Assembly: GCA_041917975.1 (NCBI GenBank)
Contig: JAYRWN010000426.1
Location: forward strand, 1-17,285
DNA length: 17,285 bases
From: JAYRWN01 sp041917975
GTDB lineage: Bacteria; Bacteroidota; Bacteroidia; Chitinophagales; Saprospiraceae
Direction: 5' to 3'
In this document: in pieces, positions 1 to 7,769 of the stretch
Numbering within the stretch: position 1 is the first letter of the stretch
Layout: each line of letters begins with the position of its first letter
The notes under the pieces: model-generated
The model's input: only the letters and a program-made list of their open reading frames with translations
Databases searched by the model: none
Told to the model about the DNA's origin: nothing
Made by a program: the position numbers and the translations under genes

Positions 1-28
1 ATTTGATTACTCTATAGCGTGTGATAAT

Positions 29-481
29 TTACTTTAATTGTTTAAAATATTTTTGTGGAACGAAGAGCATCCCAAAACACTCGCCGTGTTCTTTTGTCAA
101 ATGTTTATGGTGAATTTTATGTGCCCTGCGAATAGCTTTAAAATAGGGTCCGTTGGCATTTCTCAGCCATTTAAAACGCTGATGAATAAATACATCGTGT
201 ACTAGAAAATAGGTAATTCCATAGAGCAAAATGCCCAGACCTACGAAGAGAGTCCAAAACTGAGAAGTGAATCCACCGATTGCAAAAGCGGTTATACTTG
301 GTATGGCAAAAACGAGAAAAAACCGGTCGTTTTTTTCAAAAAAACCCGGACCATTAATGTGATGGTCTTCATGCCAGGACCATAAGAATCCATGCATTAA
401 ATATTTATGAGCGGCCCAGGCTACCCCTTCCATTAGAATATAGGTGACCACGGTAATCAGAAAATACATAAGGATTTGCAT
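29..481 (-). CDS. crtZ: Beta-carotene hydroxylase (CrtZ-type, fatty acid hydroxylase superfamily)
   Basis: A 150-residue di-iron membrane hydroxylase that by family adds 3-hydroxyl groups to the beta-ionone rings of beta-carotene, giving zeaxanthin. The histidine clusters of the family are all visible: H25 and H30 (HxxxxH), H37/H40/H41 (HxxHH), H95 and H100, and H121/H124/H125 (HxxHH). Hydrophobic segments lie near residues 3-24, 54-71 and 76-94, as expected for an inner-membrane enzyme. The length is normal for bacterial CrtZ. The ATG start lies 5 nt after the stop of the SRPBCC gene, so it is the last gene seen of the crtI-crtB-SRPBCC-crtZ transcript. Its substrate requires a lycopene cyclase that is not in this window. 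Ketolation or another ring oxidation cannot be excluded from sequence alone, but the short length and histidine spacing favour CrtZ. Confidence 0.9.
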   Translation of the reverse strand: MQILMYFLITVVTYILMEGVAWAAHKYLMHGFLWSWHEDHHINGPGFFEKNDRFFLVFAIPSITAFAIGGFTSQFWTLFVGLGILLYGITYFLVHDVFIHQRFKWLRNANGPYFKAIRRAHKIHHKHLTKEHGECFGMLFVPQKYFKQLK

Positions 482-486
482 GATAT

Positions 487-942
487 TTAAAATAAGTCGG
501 TTAATACTTTTGATCTGTACTCAAATATTTTTTCTATGCGCTTGGCCACCATCAGCTGATTGATCCATTGACCGATCCATCCGGCTGGCAGACGATAGTG
601 GAGGATATCCGTCACTAGCGTACCCTGGGCATAACTGGCAAAAAGGTGTTGATGATGCCAAAAACTATAGGGCCCAAATCGCTGCTCGTCAATAAAGTAG
701 CTACCTTCTTGCACGGCCTTGATTTCGGTTACCCAAGGCAGGGAGAACCATCCGATTGGGCTCACCCGATACTCAATAATCAAGCCACTGTACACTTTTG
801 GCGGCAGATCACTGAGAATCCTGAAGTTCATCTCCGGCGGCGTTATTTTGGCCAGATTTTTTGGGTCGGAAAAAAAACTCCAGGCTTCGTCACGACTCAA
901 AGGTATAACCTGGCGCCAAATTTTGTTGGTGATGTAAGTCAT
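487..942 (-). CDS. SRPBCC (START/Bet v1-like) family protein inside the carotenoid operon
   Basis: A 151-residue protein with the pattern of a stand-alone SRPBCC domain, a helix-grip fold with a hydrophobic ligand cavity. Near the N-terminus it has the typical 'SRDEAWSFFSDPKNLAKITPPEM' type opening (about residues 17-39). Next come alternating strands rich in aromatic residues (YSFWHHQHLF, about residues 93-102), then a C-terminal amphipathic helix (about 125-150). There is no signal peptide or membrane segment, so it is probably cytoplasmic or membrane-peripheral. The ATG start overlaps the crtB stop by 4 nt (ATGA), which implies translational coupling, and crtZ follows 5 nt later. Position suggests a role with carotenoids, such as binding or handing over a hydrophobic intermediate; this is inference. 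Homologues often carry vague labels such as 'cell division' protein; nothing here supports that role. Confidence 0.8.
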   Translation of the reverse strand: MTYITNKIWRQVIPLSRDEAWSFFSDPKNLAKITPPEMNFRILSDLPPKVYSGLIIEYRVSPIGWFSLPWVTEIKAVQEGSYFIDEQRFGPYSFWHHQHLFASYAQGTLVTDILHYRLPAGWIGQWINQLMVAKRIEKIFEYRSKVLTDLF

Positions 943-1781
943 TGCTGATCCAAATTAAACTGCATCTTAAATTTGGCCATAATTAATAATAAAAATTTAT
1001 AGCCGTTGTTAATGCGTATGCGTTTATTCATCAATACTTGGGAAGGCGTATTTTTTATTTTTTTAAGTAATGCACAATAATAAATATAGGCGGTATATAC
1101 CCCTAACCGTGCACCCCGGGGTAATTGGAATATCGACAGTTTAGCCTCATTAAAGTCCCCACTAATTTCAAATTCTATTTCATGTTTGATCTGATCGGTC
1201 AAATTGTTTTGTTTTAACTGAGGGAAATATTTTCTACCCAGACCTAATTCGTCCGCGTTTAAATCGCGCAGGAAGTTTACTTTTTGAAATGCTGCACCTA
1301 ATTTCATAGCCCCTGGCTTTAGACGGGCATACTGTTGATGATCTCCCTGACAAAAAACATTTAAACACATTAACCCTACCACCTCGGCTGAGCCTAAAAT
1401 ATATTCTTCATACAAATTCCGATCATAACTGAGCGGATTAAGATCCATACGCATACTATGCAGAAATTGGCGGACCAATTGAAGATCCATTTGATGTTTG
1501 TTCACGGTTTGTTGAAAAGCATGTAACACCGGATTGATGCTTATTTTTTTTTCGATGGCCTGAAACGTATCAGATTCAAAGTCATCCAACAATTGTTTTT
1601 GATCAAAGTCATGAAAACTGTCCACAATCTCGTCGGCCAATCGCACAAAACCATAGATGGCGTAAATGTCCGCCCGAAATTGCCGTTGTAACAATCGTAT
1701 ACCTAAAGAAAAAGACGTGCTGTAACGTACCGTCATGGCTTTAGATAAATCGAAGACGATGGAATTGTATAACTCCTGCAT
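939..1781 (-). CDS. crtB: Phytoene synthase (squalene/phytoene synthase family)
   Basis: A 280-residue trans-isoprenyl diphosphate synthase that condenses two geranylgeranyl-PP molecules head-to-head into 15-cis-phytoene, the first committed carotenoid step. Both Mg-diphosphate-binding Asp motifs are present: D50-E-I-V-D54 following the YGFVRLAD segment, and D173-L-N-A-D177 in the NFLRDLNADELGLGR segment, the usual second signature with N-A in place of the commoner V/G-E. Length and all-helical character fit the family. The ATG start is 3 nt after the crtI stop, and the stop overlaps the next start by 4 nt, so it is the second gene of the operon. A squalene or C30 (dehydrosqualene) synthase is the main alternative; the crtI partner and downstream crtZ make the C40 phytoene role more likely. 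Confidence 0.92.
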   Translation of the reverse strand: MQELYNSIVFDLSKAMTVRYSTSFSLGIRLLQRQFRADIYAIYGFVRLADEIVDSFHDFDQKQLLDDFESDTFQAIEKKISINPVLHAFQQTVNKHQMDLQLVRQFLHSMRMDLNPLSYDRNLYEEYILGSAEVVGLMCLNVFCQGDHQQYARLKPGAMKLGAAFQKVNFLRDLNADELGLGRKYFPQLKQNNLTDQIKHEIEFEISGDFNEAKLSIFQLPRGARLGVYTAYIYYCALLKKIKNTPSQVLMNKRIRINNGYKFLLLIMAKFKMQFNLDQQ

Positions 1782-1784
1782 AAA

Positions 1785-3257
1785 TTAGGGTATTGGGAAT
1801 ATTTTTTTTATTTGATCAGCCACCAGCTGCCCGCTGATGATAGCTGGGGGCAATCCTGGACCGGGCACCGTTAATTGTCCGGTGTAAAATAGATTACTGA
1901 TTTTTTTATTGCGGATCGAAGGTTTGAGCGGACCGGTCTGGAGTAAAGTATTTGCTAATCCATAAGCATTACCCTTATAGGAGAAATAATCCTCCTCAAA
2001 ATTTTTCATGGCGTAGGACCGTTGAAAAACCAGGTGAGGATTCAGGGACTGACTAAGCCTTTGTTCCATCCGGCGGAGAACCAACTTCAAATAATGTTCA
2101 TGTTTTTCTGCATCATCGTCAAGACCTGCCGGTAATGGAATAAGCACAAATACATTTTCCATACCGGCAGGAGCGGTTTGATCAGTTTTAGAGGTGCAGG
2201 AAACATAAAAAAGTGGAATCCGCGGCCAACATTTAAAGTCGTATATATCTTCAGCATGAGGGGAAAAAGGTGCATCAAAAAACAAGGTGTGGTGTAAGAG
2301 GCCCTCAATTTTTTTATTGAATCCAAGAAAAAAAATCAGGGCAGAAGGCGCCATGGTGCGTGATTCCCAGTAGGCAGAATTATAGTTTCGAAAGGACGGT
2401 GGCAATAGCTGTTGTTCAGCGGCGTGATAATCACCGGCTGCCACCACAAAATCTGCTGAGAAATGCGCGCCATCCGTTTTCAATCCTTGGGCCAACTGCC
2501 CTTTTAGTTCGATTTGTTTACCTGTAGTAGAGCGGTGAACCTTTACACCCGTGTGAGCTAATATTTTTTCAAAAGCTGCACTAATCTGATGCATTCCTCC
2601 ACGCGGATACCAGGTGCCTAATGTTAAGTCGGCATAATTCATCATACTATATAATGCCGGAGTATGCTCAGGTTTAGCCCCTAAGAACAATACTGGAAAT
2701 TCCAGCAATTGAATGAGTTTTGGATGTTGTACAAATTTTCGCACATGCCTGCTCATGGATTTGAATAAATCCAATGAAAACGCTTGTTTCAGGATTTCCC
2801 ATTTGAAGTATTCTGTAATGGTTAGGGAAGGTAACCAGACGAACTTGGACATCGAAAGTTCGTATTTTTTTTGCGCCTCATGCAGAAAATGAACCAACCG
2901 CCGCCCGCTGCCCGGCTCAAGATCGTCAAACACGGCCTGCAGTTGGTGGATATCCGCAGGAATATCCGTAAAAGTATCATCCTCCCAATAGACCCTGTAA
3001 GCCGGATCCAAACGCTTCAATTGGTAAAAGTCGCTGGTATTAAATCCGAAACGGGCATAAAACTGCTCAAAGATTTCGGGCATCCAATACCAGCTGGGGC
3101 CGGTGTCAAAAGTTAAACCTTCGGCTGTAAAGGCCCGATTACGGCCTCCCAGCGATTCTAATTTATCCACTAAGGTTATGTCATGACCTTGCTGTGCCAG
3201 GGTTGCCGCCGCAGCCATGCCCGCTATTCCTCCGCCGATAACCACCCCTTGTGCCAA
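1785..3257 (-). CDS. crtI: Phytoene desaturase (CrtI-type)
   Basis: A 490-residue FAD-dependent desaturase/isomerase that converts phytoene to lycopene in bacterial carotenoid synthesis. The N-terminal dinucleotide-binding motif G8-G-G10-I-A-G13 is followed by the acidic residue and GGRN segment of the family, then FDTGPSWYWMP near residues 50-60. The C-terminal signature is YTGQLTVPGPGLPPAIISG (about residues 458-476). The start is TTG at 3255-3257: an in-frame stop lies one codon upstream, and the next internal Met would remove the FAD-binding glycines, so TTG is the only sensible start. This is the first gene of the minus-strand operon, with a candidate promoter about 30 bp upstream. The number of desaturation steps, or use on a C30 substrate, cannot be read from sequence. 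Confidence 0.93.
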   Translation of the reverse strand: MAQGVVIGGGIAGMAAAATLAQQGHDITLVDKLESLGGRNRAFTAEGLTFDTGPSWYWMPEIFEQFYARFGFNTSDFYQLKRLDPAYRVYWEDDTFTDIPADIHQLQAVFDDLEPGSGRRLVHFLHEAQKKYELSMSKFVWLPSLTITEYFKWEILKQAFSLDLFKSMSRHVRKFVQHPKLIQLLEFPVLFLGAKPEHTPALYSMMNYADLTLGTWYPRGGMHQISAAFEKILAHTGVKVHRSTTGKQIELKGQLAQGLKTDGAHFSADFVVAAGDYHAAEQQLLPPSFRNYNSAYWESRTMAPSALIFFLGFNKKIEGLLHHTLFFDAPFSPHAEDIYDFKCWPRIPLFYVSCTSKTDQTAPAGMENVFVLIPLPAGLDDDAEKHEHYLKLVLRRMEQRLSQSLNPHLVFQRSYAMKNFEEDYFSYKGNAYGLANTLLQTGPLKPSIRNKKISNLFYTGQLTVPGPGLPPAIISGQLVADQIKKIFPIP

Positions 3258-3285
3258 TGATTAAGTATTAAATGTTATTTATGGA

Positions 3286-3293
3286 CAAATATA
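3286..3293 (-). promoter_or_regulatory. Candidate Bacteroidota -7 promoter element for the crt operon
   Basis: On the minus strand this reads TATATTTG, an exact match to the TAnnTTTG -7 consensus of the Bacteroidota primary sigma factor. It would give a leader of roughly 20-25 nt before the crtI TTG start. No convincing -33 TTTG box is visible, so the call rests on the -7 match and position only. The same octamer stands in front of the haloperoxidase-like gene. Confidence 0.45.
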
Positions 3294-3305
3294 AACGAAA
3301 AAGTA

Positions 3306-3313
3306 TAATTTTG
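3306..3313 (+). promoter_or_regulatory. Candidate -7 promoter element for the photolyase gene
   Basis: TAATTTTG matches TAnnTTTG exactly and lies 38 bp before the photolyase ATG, giving a short AT-rich leader. It sits 12 bp from the oppositely oriented crtI element, so the two promoters would overlap and could share one regulator. No clear -33 box and no obvious operator dyad were seen between them. Confidence 0.4.
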
Positions 3314-3351
3314 TTTAATAAATATAGCTAAAAAGTTAAACAATAATTAAA

Positions 3352-4650
3352 ATGGTCAATATTTTTTGGTTTCGCAGGGACTTAAGGTTAGAAGATAATC
3401 ACGGTTTGTATCAAGCCCTGCTATCCGGAATAACCGTCCTGCCCATATTTATTTTTGATACGGCTATCCTTGGGCTATTAGAAGATAAGGACGATGCCCG
3501 GGTGAATTTTATCTGGCGAGAAATTCACAGGCTGGATCAAGAACTGCAGAAACAAGGTTCGGGTCTGCGGATTTACCATGCCAACCCGGTAGAGGTTTTT
3601 CAAAAACTGGTGGAAGAATTTTCGGTCCAGGGTGTCTATGCCAACCGTGATTATGAACCTTATGCACGACAGCGTGATGAAGCAATATACCATGTTTTAA
3701 AGACCAAAGGAATTCCATTCAATTTGGCGAAAGATCAGGTGATCTGGGAAAAGGATGAAGTATGCAAGGCCAATGGTGAACCCTATACTGTTTTTACCCC
3801 TTACGCTCGAACATGGAAACAAAAGTTTGATTCATTGGAAATAACTACGTATCCATCGGAAATAACCGGGAGTTTTTATCGAGGAAGCAGGATGCCCTTA
3901 CCGTCATTATCTGATCTAGGTTTTGTCACGTCTGCAATCATTTTCCCTGACCGCCAGGTAGACGATCAAGTCATTATTACTTATGACCAGACCAGGGATT
4001 ACCCTGCGTTGGTCCACGGTACCAGCCATTTGAGTATTCATTTGCGCTTTGGCACGGTCAGCATACGCCGGTTGGTCCTGCAGGCTAGAAAGATGAATGG
4101 TGTTTTTTTGAATGAATTAATCTGGCGGGAGTTTTACATGATGATTCTATGGCACTTCCCTCAAGTAGTGCATGCCTCTTTTAAGCCAGCCTATGATCGT
4201 ATACCCTGGCGCGACGATCCCAAAGGCTTTGAAGCCTGGTGCACGGGACAAACCGGTTATCCTTTGGTAGATGCAGGAATGCGCGAGTTGAATGCTACCG
4301 GGTACATGCATAATCGCGTGCGCATGGTTGCCGCTAGTTTTTTAACCAAACATTTACTGATTGACTGGCGATGGGGTGAAGCTTATTTTGCCAGGAAGCT
4401 TTTGGATTTTGAATTATCTTCTAACAATGGGGGGTGGCAATGGGCGGCAGGCACAGGTTGTGATGCTGCACCATATTTCAGGGTCTTTAACCCCACTTTA
4501 CAGGCAGAAAAATTCGATCCGGACGGAACCTATCAGCGCAGTTGGCTCCCTGAATTAGGTACACCGGCATACCCGGGCCCTATCATAGACCATAGCTGGG
4601 CCAGGGACCGAGCTATTGAAACCTATCGGATGGCATTGGCTGAGGGTTGA
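3352..4650 (+). CDS. phr: Deoxyribodipyrimidine photolyase, class I (cryptochrome/photolyase family)
   Basis: A 432-residue flavoprotein that uses blue or near-UV light to split cyclobutane pyrimidine dimers in DNA. The N-terminal antenna-binding alpha/beta domain (about residues 1-165) opens with IFWFRRDLRLEDN. The helical FAD domain holds the LIWREFYMMIL segment, TGYPLVDAGMRELNATGYMHNR and MVAASFLTKHLLIDWRWGE. Its active-site stretch is N358-N-G-G-W362-Q-W364 followed by AAGTGCDAAPYFRVFNP. This asparagine/tryptophan arrangement is that of E. coli PhrB-type CPD photolyases rather than plant or animal cryptochromes. Length is slightly short but complete. It is divergent from the crt operon, which suggests shared control by light or photo-oxidative stress. 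A (6-4) or DASH-type activity is less likely. Confidence 0.93.
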   Translation: MVNIFWFRRDLRLEDNHGLYQALLSGITVLPIFIFDTAILGLLEDKDDARVNFIWREIHRLDQELQKQGSGLRIYHANPVEVFQKLVEEFSVQGVYANRDYEPYARQRDEAIYHVLKTKGIPFNLAKDQVIWEKDEVCKANGEPYTVFTPYARTWKQKFDSLEITTYPSEITGSFYRGSRMPLPSLSDLGFVTSAIIFPDRQVDDQVIITYDQTRDYPALVHGTSHLSIHLRFGTVSIRRLVLQARKMNGVFLNELIWREFYMMILWHFPQVVHASFKPAYDRIPWRDDPKGFEAWCTGQTGYPLVDAGMRELNATGYMHNRVRMVAASFLTKHLLIDWRWGEAYFARKLLDFELSSNNGGWQWAAGTGCDAAPYFRVFNPTLQAEKFDPDGTYQRSWLPELGTPAYPGPIIDHSWARDRAIETYRMALAEG

Positions 4651-4765
4651 GTAGAATTATTAGCCTAAATCGAGTGGAATAATTATTCATAGCTGCCTTA
4701 ATTTGGGTGAGACGGAGTAATTATTTTTATAACTTGCCAGTGATTAAAACAAAATAAAAAAAGAT

Positions 4766-6196
4766 ATGAAAAATAAGAGCCGCCGGGATTTTATAAAAGC
4801 TGGGGCCATGACCGCCGCTGCATTTGTCATTGTGCCCAGGCACGTGCTGGGACGGGGGTATACTCCGCCGAGCGATAAGTTAAATATTGCTGCGATCGGC
4901 TGCGGAGGAAAAGGGGATGTGAATGTTAGATTGTCTTACAATGGAGGCTCGGATAATATTGTAGCCCTGTGCGATGTGGATGACCGACAGGCTAAAAAAT
5001 ACCGGGAGATGTTCCCCTCTGCGCCTTATTTCCGCGATTACCGGGTTATGCTGGAGAAAGAGCAAAAAAATATCGATGCGATTTTGGTGTCTTCACCGGA
5101 CCACATGCATTATCCGCAAGCCATGGCCGCCATCCAGTTGGGGAAACATGTGTATTGTGAAAAACCGCTGACACACGACATTTGGGAGGCACGCATGCTG
5201 ACCGAAGCAGCCAGAACTAAAGCAGTAGTTACTCAAATGGGTAACCAGGGCGCCAGTTCAAAGGGTACGCGCGTTACCGAGGCGATTGTGCAATCCGGAA
5301 TGATTGGGGAGGTGCATACAGTGGAAGTCTGGACGAACCGGCCGGTATGGCCTCAAGGCGTAAAATCGCCTAAGGACAGAGGTGAGAAAGAAATGGTGCC
5401 GGAAGGGGTAGATTGGGACTTGTGGTTAGGCACCGCCCCTTGGCGCGATTATCATACAGCATATATGCCGTTCCGCTGGAGAGGATATTGGGACTTTGGA
5501 ACAGGTGCCCTGGGCGATATGGGCTGTCATTTTATGGATGTACCTTTCAGGGCATTAAAATTAGGCTATCCTACTTCGGTAGAGTGTTCGGTCGGTCAGG
5601 TGTACCAGGACTTTTTTGTGGAAGCATTTTTTGATGATGTGTGCCCGCCTTCCGCATCAATCCATTTAAAATTTGCTAATCCCAAACCTAAAAAACATGC
5701 GGATATCAGCGTGAACTGGTATGACGGTGGCATCCGCCCACAATTGCCTGCCGGGTGTGATTATCAAAAGGTATTCCAGAGCATCGATGGCGGGATGATC
5801 TTTATCGGAACCAAAGGCATTTTGTCTGCAACATTATTTGGGAATAACCCGACCCTCCATGGCCCTAAATTTAAAGACGTCAAGTTACCGGAACCTGTTC
5901 GGCCCTTAGTGGACGGAGACGACGTGGGCCATCAGCAGCAGTGGGTCAAAGCCTGTAAAAAAGGATTTGGTACGTATACCTCTTCCGGATTCGCTGAGGC
6001 CGGGCCTTTAACGGAAATTGTATTAATGGGTAATCTTGCCGTCAGATCATTCCTGCATCGGGAAACTACCGGCAATCGCCATACATTCCCTGGACGAAAA
6101 GCGCTTAACTGGGATGGCAAGAATATGCGGATCACTAACTTTGACCTGGCCAATTCTTTCGTTAAAAGAGAGTATCGTAGCGGAGGCTGGATTTAA
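4766..6196 (+). CDS. Tat-exported Gfo/Idh/MocA family oxidoreductase
   Basis: A 476-residue NAD(P)-dependent dehydrogenase of the Gfo/Idh/MocA family, whose members oxidise or epimerise sugars, inositols and sugar derivatives. The N-terminus carries a twin-arginine signal (S-R6-R7-D-F-I-K, then a hydrophobic stretch to about residue 23), so it is exported folded with its cofactor. The Rossmann motif is G45-C-G-G-K-G50. E132-K-P-L-T-H137 is the family signature with the lysine that contacts cofactor and substrate. G250-D-M-G-C-H255 supplies the likely catalytic histidine. The remainder forms the second, sheet-rich substrate domain. It is of the large, secreted type frequent in Bacteroidota and Planctomycetota, often linked to carbohydrate breakdown, but no glycoside hydrolase or SusCD pair is nearby. 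The substrate is unknown. Confidence 0.9.
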   Translation: MKNKSRRDFIKAGAMTAAAFVIVPRHVLGRGYTPPSDKLNIAAIGCGGKGDVNVRLSYNGGSDNIVALCDVDDRQAKKYREMFPSAPYFRDYRVMLEKEQKNIDAILVSSPDHMHYPQAMAAIQLGKHVYCEKPLTHDIWEARMLTEAARTKAVVTQMGNQGASSKGTRVTEAIVQSGMIGEVHTVEVWTNRPVWPQGVKSPKDRGEKEMVPEGVDWDLWLGTAPWRDYHTAYMPFRWRGYWDFGTGALGDMGCHFMDVPFRALKLGYPTSVECSVGQVYQDFFVEAFFDDVCPPSASIHLKFANPKPKKHADISVNWYDGGIRPQLPAGCDYQKVFQSIDGGMIFIGTKGILSATLFGNNPTLHGPKFKDVKLPEPVRPLVDGDDVGHQQQWVKACKKGFGTYTSSGFAEAGPLTEIVLMGNLAVRSFLHRETTGNRHTFPGRKALNWDGKNMRITNFDLANSFVKREYRSGGWI

Positions 6197-6218
6197 GGGG
6201 AGGTTTGATTATCGGGTC

Positions 6219-6572
6219 ATGGATATCGAAGAGTTCAGAGCATTTTGTTTATCATTTCCAGGCGTTGAAGAAACCTTCCCATTTGGAGAAGACACACTAG
6301 TCTTTAAAGTAGTAGGAAAGATGTTTGCCTTAACCTCATTGGATCATGATGTCTTTTCCATAAATCTGAAATGCGATCCTGATCGGGCTGTAGATTTACG
6401 GGAGCAGTACGGCGGCATCCAGCCCGGCTATCACATGAATAAAAAACATTGGAATACGGTGATCATGGATGGAGAAATACCTGGCACCTTGGTGAGGAAA
6501 ATGATAACTGATAGCTATGATTTAGTTGTATCCGCATTGCCCTTGAAATTCCAGGAAGCCTTGAAAGCTTGA
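6219..6572 (+). CDS. MmcQ/YjbR family protein
   Basis: A 117-residue cytoplasmic protein of the MmcQ/YjbR family, a small CyaY-like or DNA-binding fold whose cellular role is not established. The family pattern is clear: MDIEEFRAFCLSFPGVEETFPFG at the start, then FKVVGKMFAL, a cis-rich middle with LKCDPDRAVDLRE, then GYHMNKKHWNTV near residues 68-79. The open frame extends upstream into the preceding gene, but family similarity begins at the ATG at 6219, 22 nt after the oxidoreductase stop. A purine-rich AGGGGAGG-like stretch lies about 15 nt before it, rather far for a ribosome site. It is probably co-transcribed with the gene before it. No function can be assigned from its neighbours. Confidence 0.87.
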   Translation: MDIEEFRAFCLSFPGVEETFPFGEDTLVFKVVGKMFALTSLDHDVFSINLKCDPDRAVDLREQYGGIQPGYHMNKKHWNTVIMDGEIPGTLVRKMITDSYDLVVSALPLKFQEALKA

Positions 6573-6618
6573 TGATAAAAAGAATTGAATTGGCCTTTAA
6601 TTAATCCAAAACCATCAT

Positions 6619-7695
6619 TTGCAAACGGTCGATGCAATTATTATTGGTCAGGGTGTAGCCGGCACTTTGATGGCTTACAAGTTGTGGAAGGAACAACGCA
6701 GTTTTGTTGTCATTGATGATGACCAAGCCTATTCTTCCCGCATTGCTTCCGGAATTATAAATCCGGTGACTGGCCGTCGTTTTGTAAAAAGTTGGCGAAT
6801 CGAGGAATTGCTGGCTTTAGCCGATGAAATTTATCCTGCGCTATCTCAGCTGTTGGATATTCCTGTTTATAAACCTATTCAGATTTCGCGTAAATTATCC
6901 CATCATCAAGAGCTCGAAACCTGGGAAATACGCGCCGATGATCCTGCGTATCAGGTGTTGTACCCGGATATTCAGACCCTGGGAAATGGCGAGGATGCAG
7001 AACATTATGGCCAGATAAGTCAAGCCCGTCTGGTATTTGCTAACCTGTTGATCGAAACGTTCAGGAACTGGTTAAGCGAGCAAAGATGTTTAGTCCATGA
7101 GCAGTTTGATTATCAACAGTTAAGGGTGGGGCAAATTCTTCAATACAAATCGTTTTCAGCCGCTCATATCGTGTTTTGTGAAGGATGGAAGATCCGTTCC
7201 AATCCGTTTTTTAATACCCTGCCCATTATTCCAACCAAAGGGGAACGGCTGTTGATTTCGACTCAATTAGCCCTGCCACATGAGGTATTAAAAGACGAAT
7301 TATACCTCCTGTCCTTAGGTCACCGAACCTATTGGGTTGGGCCCACGAATGAATGGAATGCAGCGGATGATCAGGCTTCAAAAGCTAAATTAGACCAAAT
7401 GAGCACATTCCTGGATGCTCGTCAGATCTCTTATAAAGTTCTGGACCATGCGGCCGCATTCAGACCGGCGGCTCACGACCGCCGACCGGTGGTCGGCACG
7501 CATCCGATTTATCAAAACCTGCATGTAATTAATGGTCTGGGCACAAAGGGTTTTTCATTAGCTCCATATTGTGCCAAGGCGCTCTATGAGCATATTTTCC
7601 GTCAAAAAACCTTGGATTCAGAAATGGATTGGCGGCGTTTTATGCGAAAAGCTGAATTTCAGATGCCTAATGATGATCGTAACATAAATATCTGA
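6619..7695 (+). CDS. DAO-family FAD-dependent oxidoreductase
   Basis: A 358-residue flavoprotein of the D-amino-acid oxidase (DAO) superfamily, which oxidises C-N bonds of amino acids, sarcosine or modified bases. G10-Q-G-V-A-G15 at the N-terminus binds FAD. A SSRIASGIINPVTGRR stretch follows near residues 37-52. The C-terminal signature is AFRPAAHDRRPVVGTHP, then NGLGTKGFSLAPYCAKAL (about residues 281-325). The C-terminal pattern and the ASG/NP stretch recall the FAD half of MnmC and the glycine oxidases, but there is no fused methyltransferase, so this is only a resemblance. The start is TTG at 6619: an in-frame stop lies six codons upstream and the next Met would remove the FAD glycines. 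It is 46 nt after the YjbR-family gene. The substrate is unknown. Confidence 0.85.
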   Translation: MQTVDAIIIGQGVAGTLMAYKLWKEQRSFVVIDDDQAYSSRIASGIINPVTGRRFVKSWRIEELLALADEIYPALSQLLDIPVYKPIQISRKLSHHQELETWEIRADDPAYQVLYPDIQTLGNGEDAEHYGQISQARLVFANLLIETFRNWLSEQRCLVHEQFDYQQLRVGQILQYKSFSAAHIVFCEGWKIRSNPFFNTLPIIPTKGERLLISTQLALPHEVLKDELYLLSLGHRTYWVGPTNEWNAADDQASKAKLDQMSTFLDARQISYKVLDHAAAFRPAAHDRRPVVGTHPIYQNLHVINGLGTKGFSLAPYCAKALYEHIFRQKTLDSEMDWRRFMRKAEFQMPNDDRNINI

Positions 7696-7769
7696 CGTTC
7701 TGGGTAAACTTATCCAAACCATTAGCCATTAAAAGATTGTTAAATAAACTTATTTTACCAGCGTTCTAT

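Noticed and set aside
646..948. 100-residue plus-strand open frame opposite the SRPBCC gene
   Set aside because: It lies entirely antisense to a well-supported operon gene, has no family-like pattern and no promoter.
4677..4688. 12-bp palindrome GAATAATTATTC between the photolyase and Gfo/Idh/MocA genes
   Set aside because: It is pure AT-rich symmetry in an AT-rich spacer, without a second copy or a promoter in a fitting position; chance is the simpler explanation.
4730..4745. TAATTTGG and TAACTTGC as -7 elements for the Gfo/Idh/MocA gene (in 4720-4740)
   Set aside because: Both depart from TAnnTTTG at a conserved base and lack a -33 box, so I could not choose between them.
6036..6218. Upstream extension of the YjbR-family frame
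   Set aside because: It overlaps the 3' end of the oxidoreductase gene in another frame, and family similarity begins only at the ATG at 6219.
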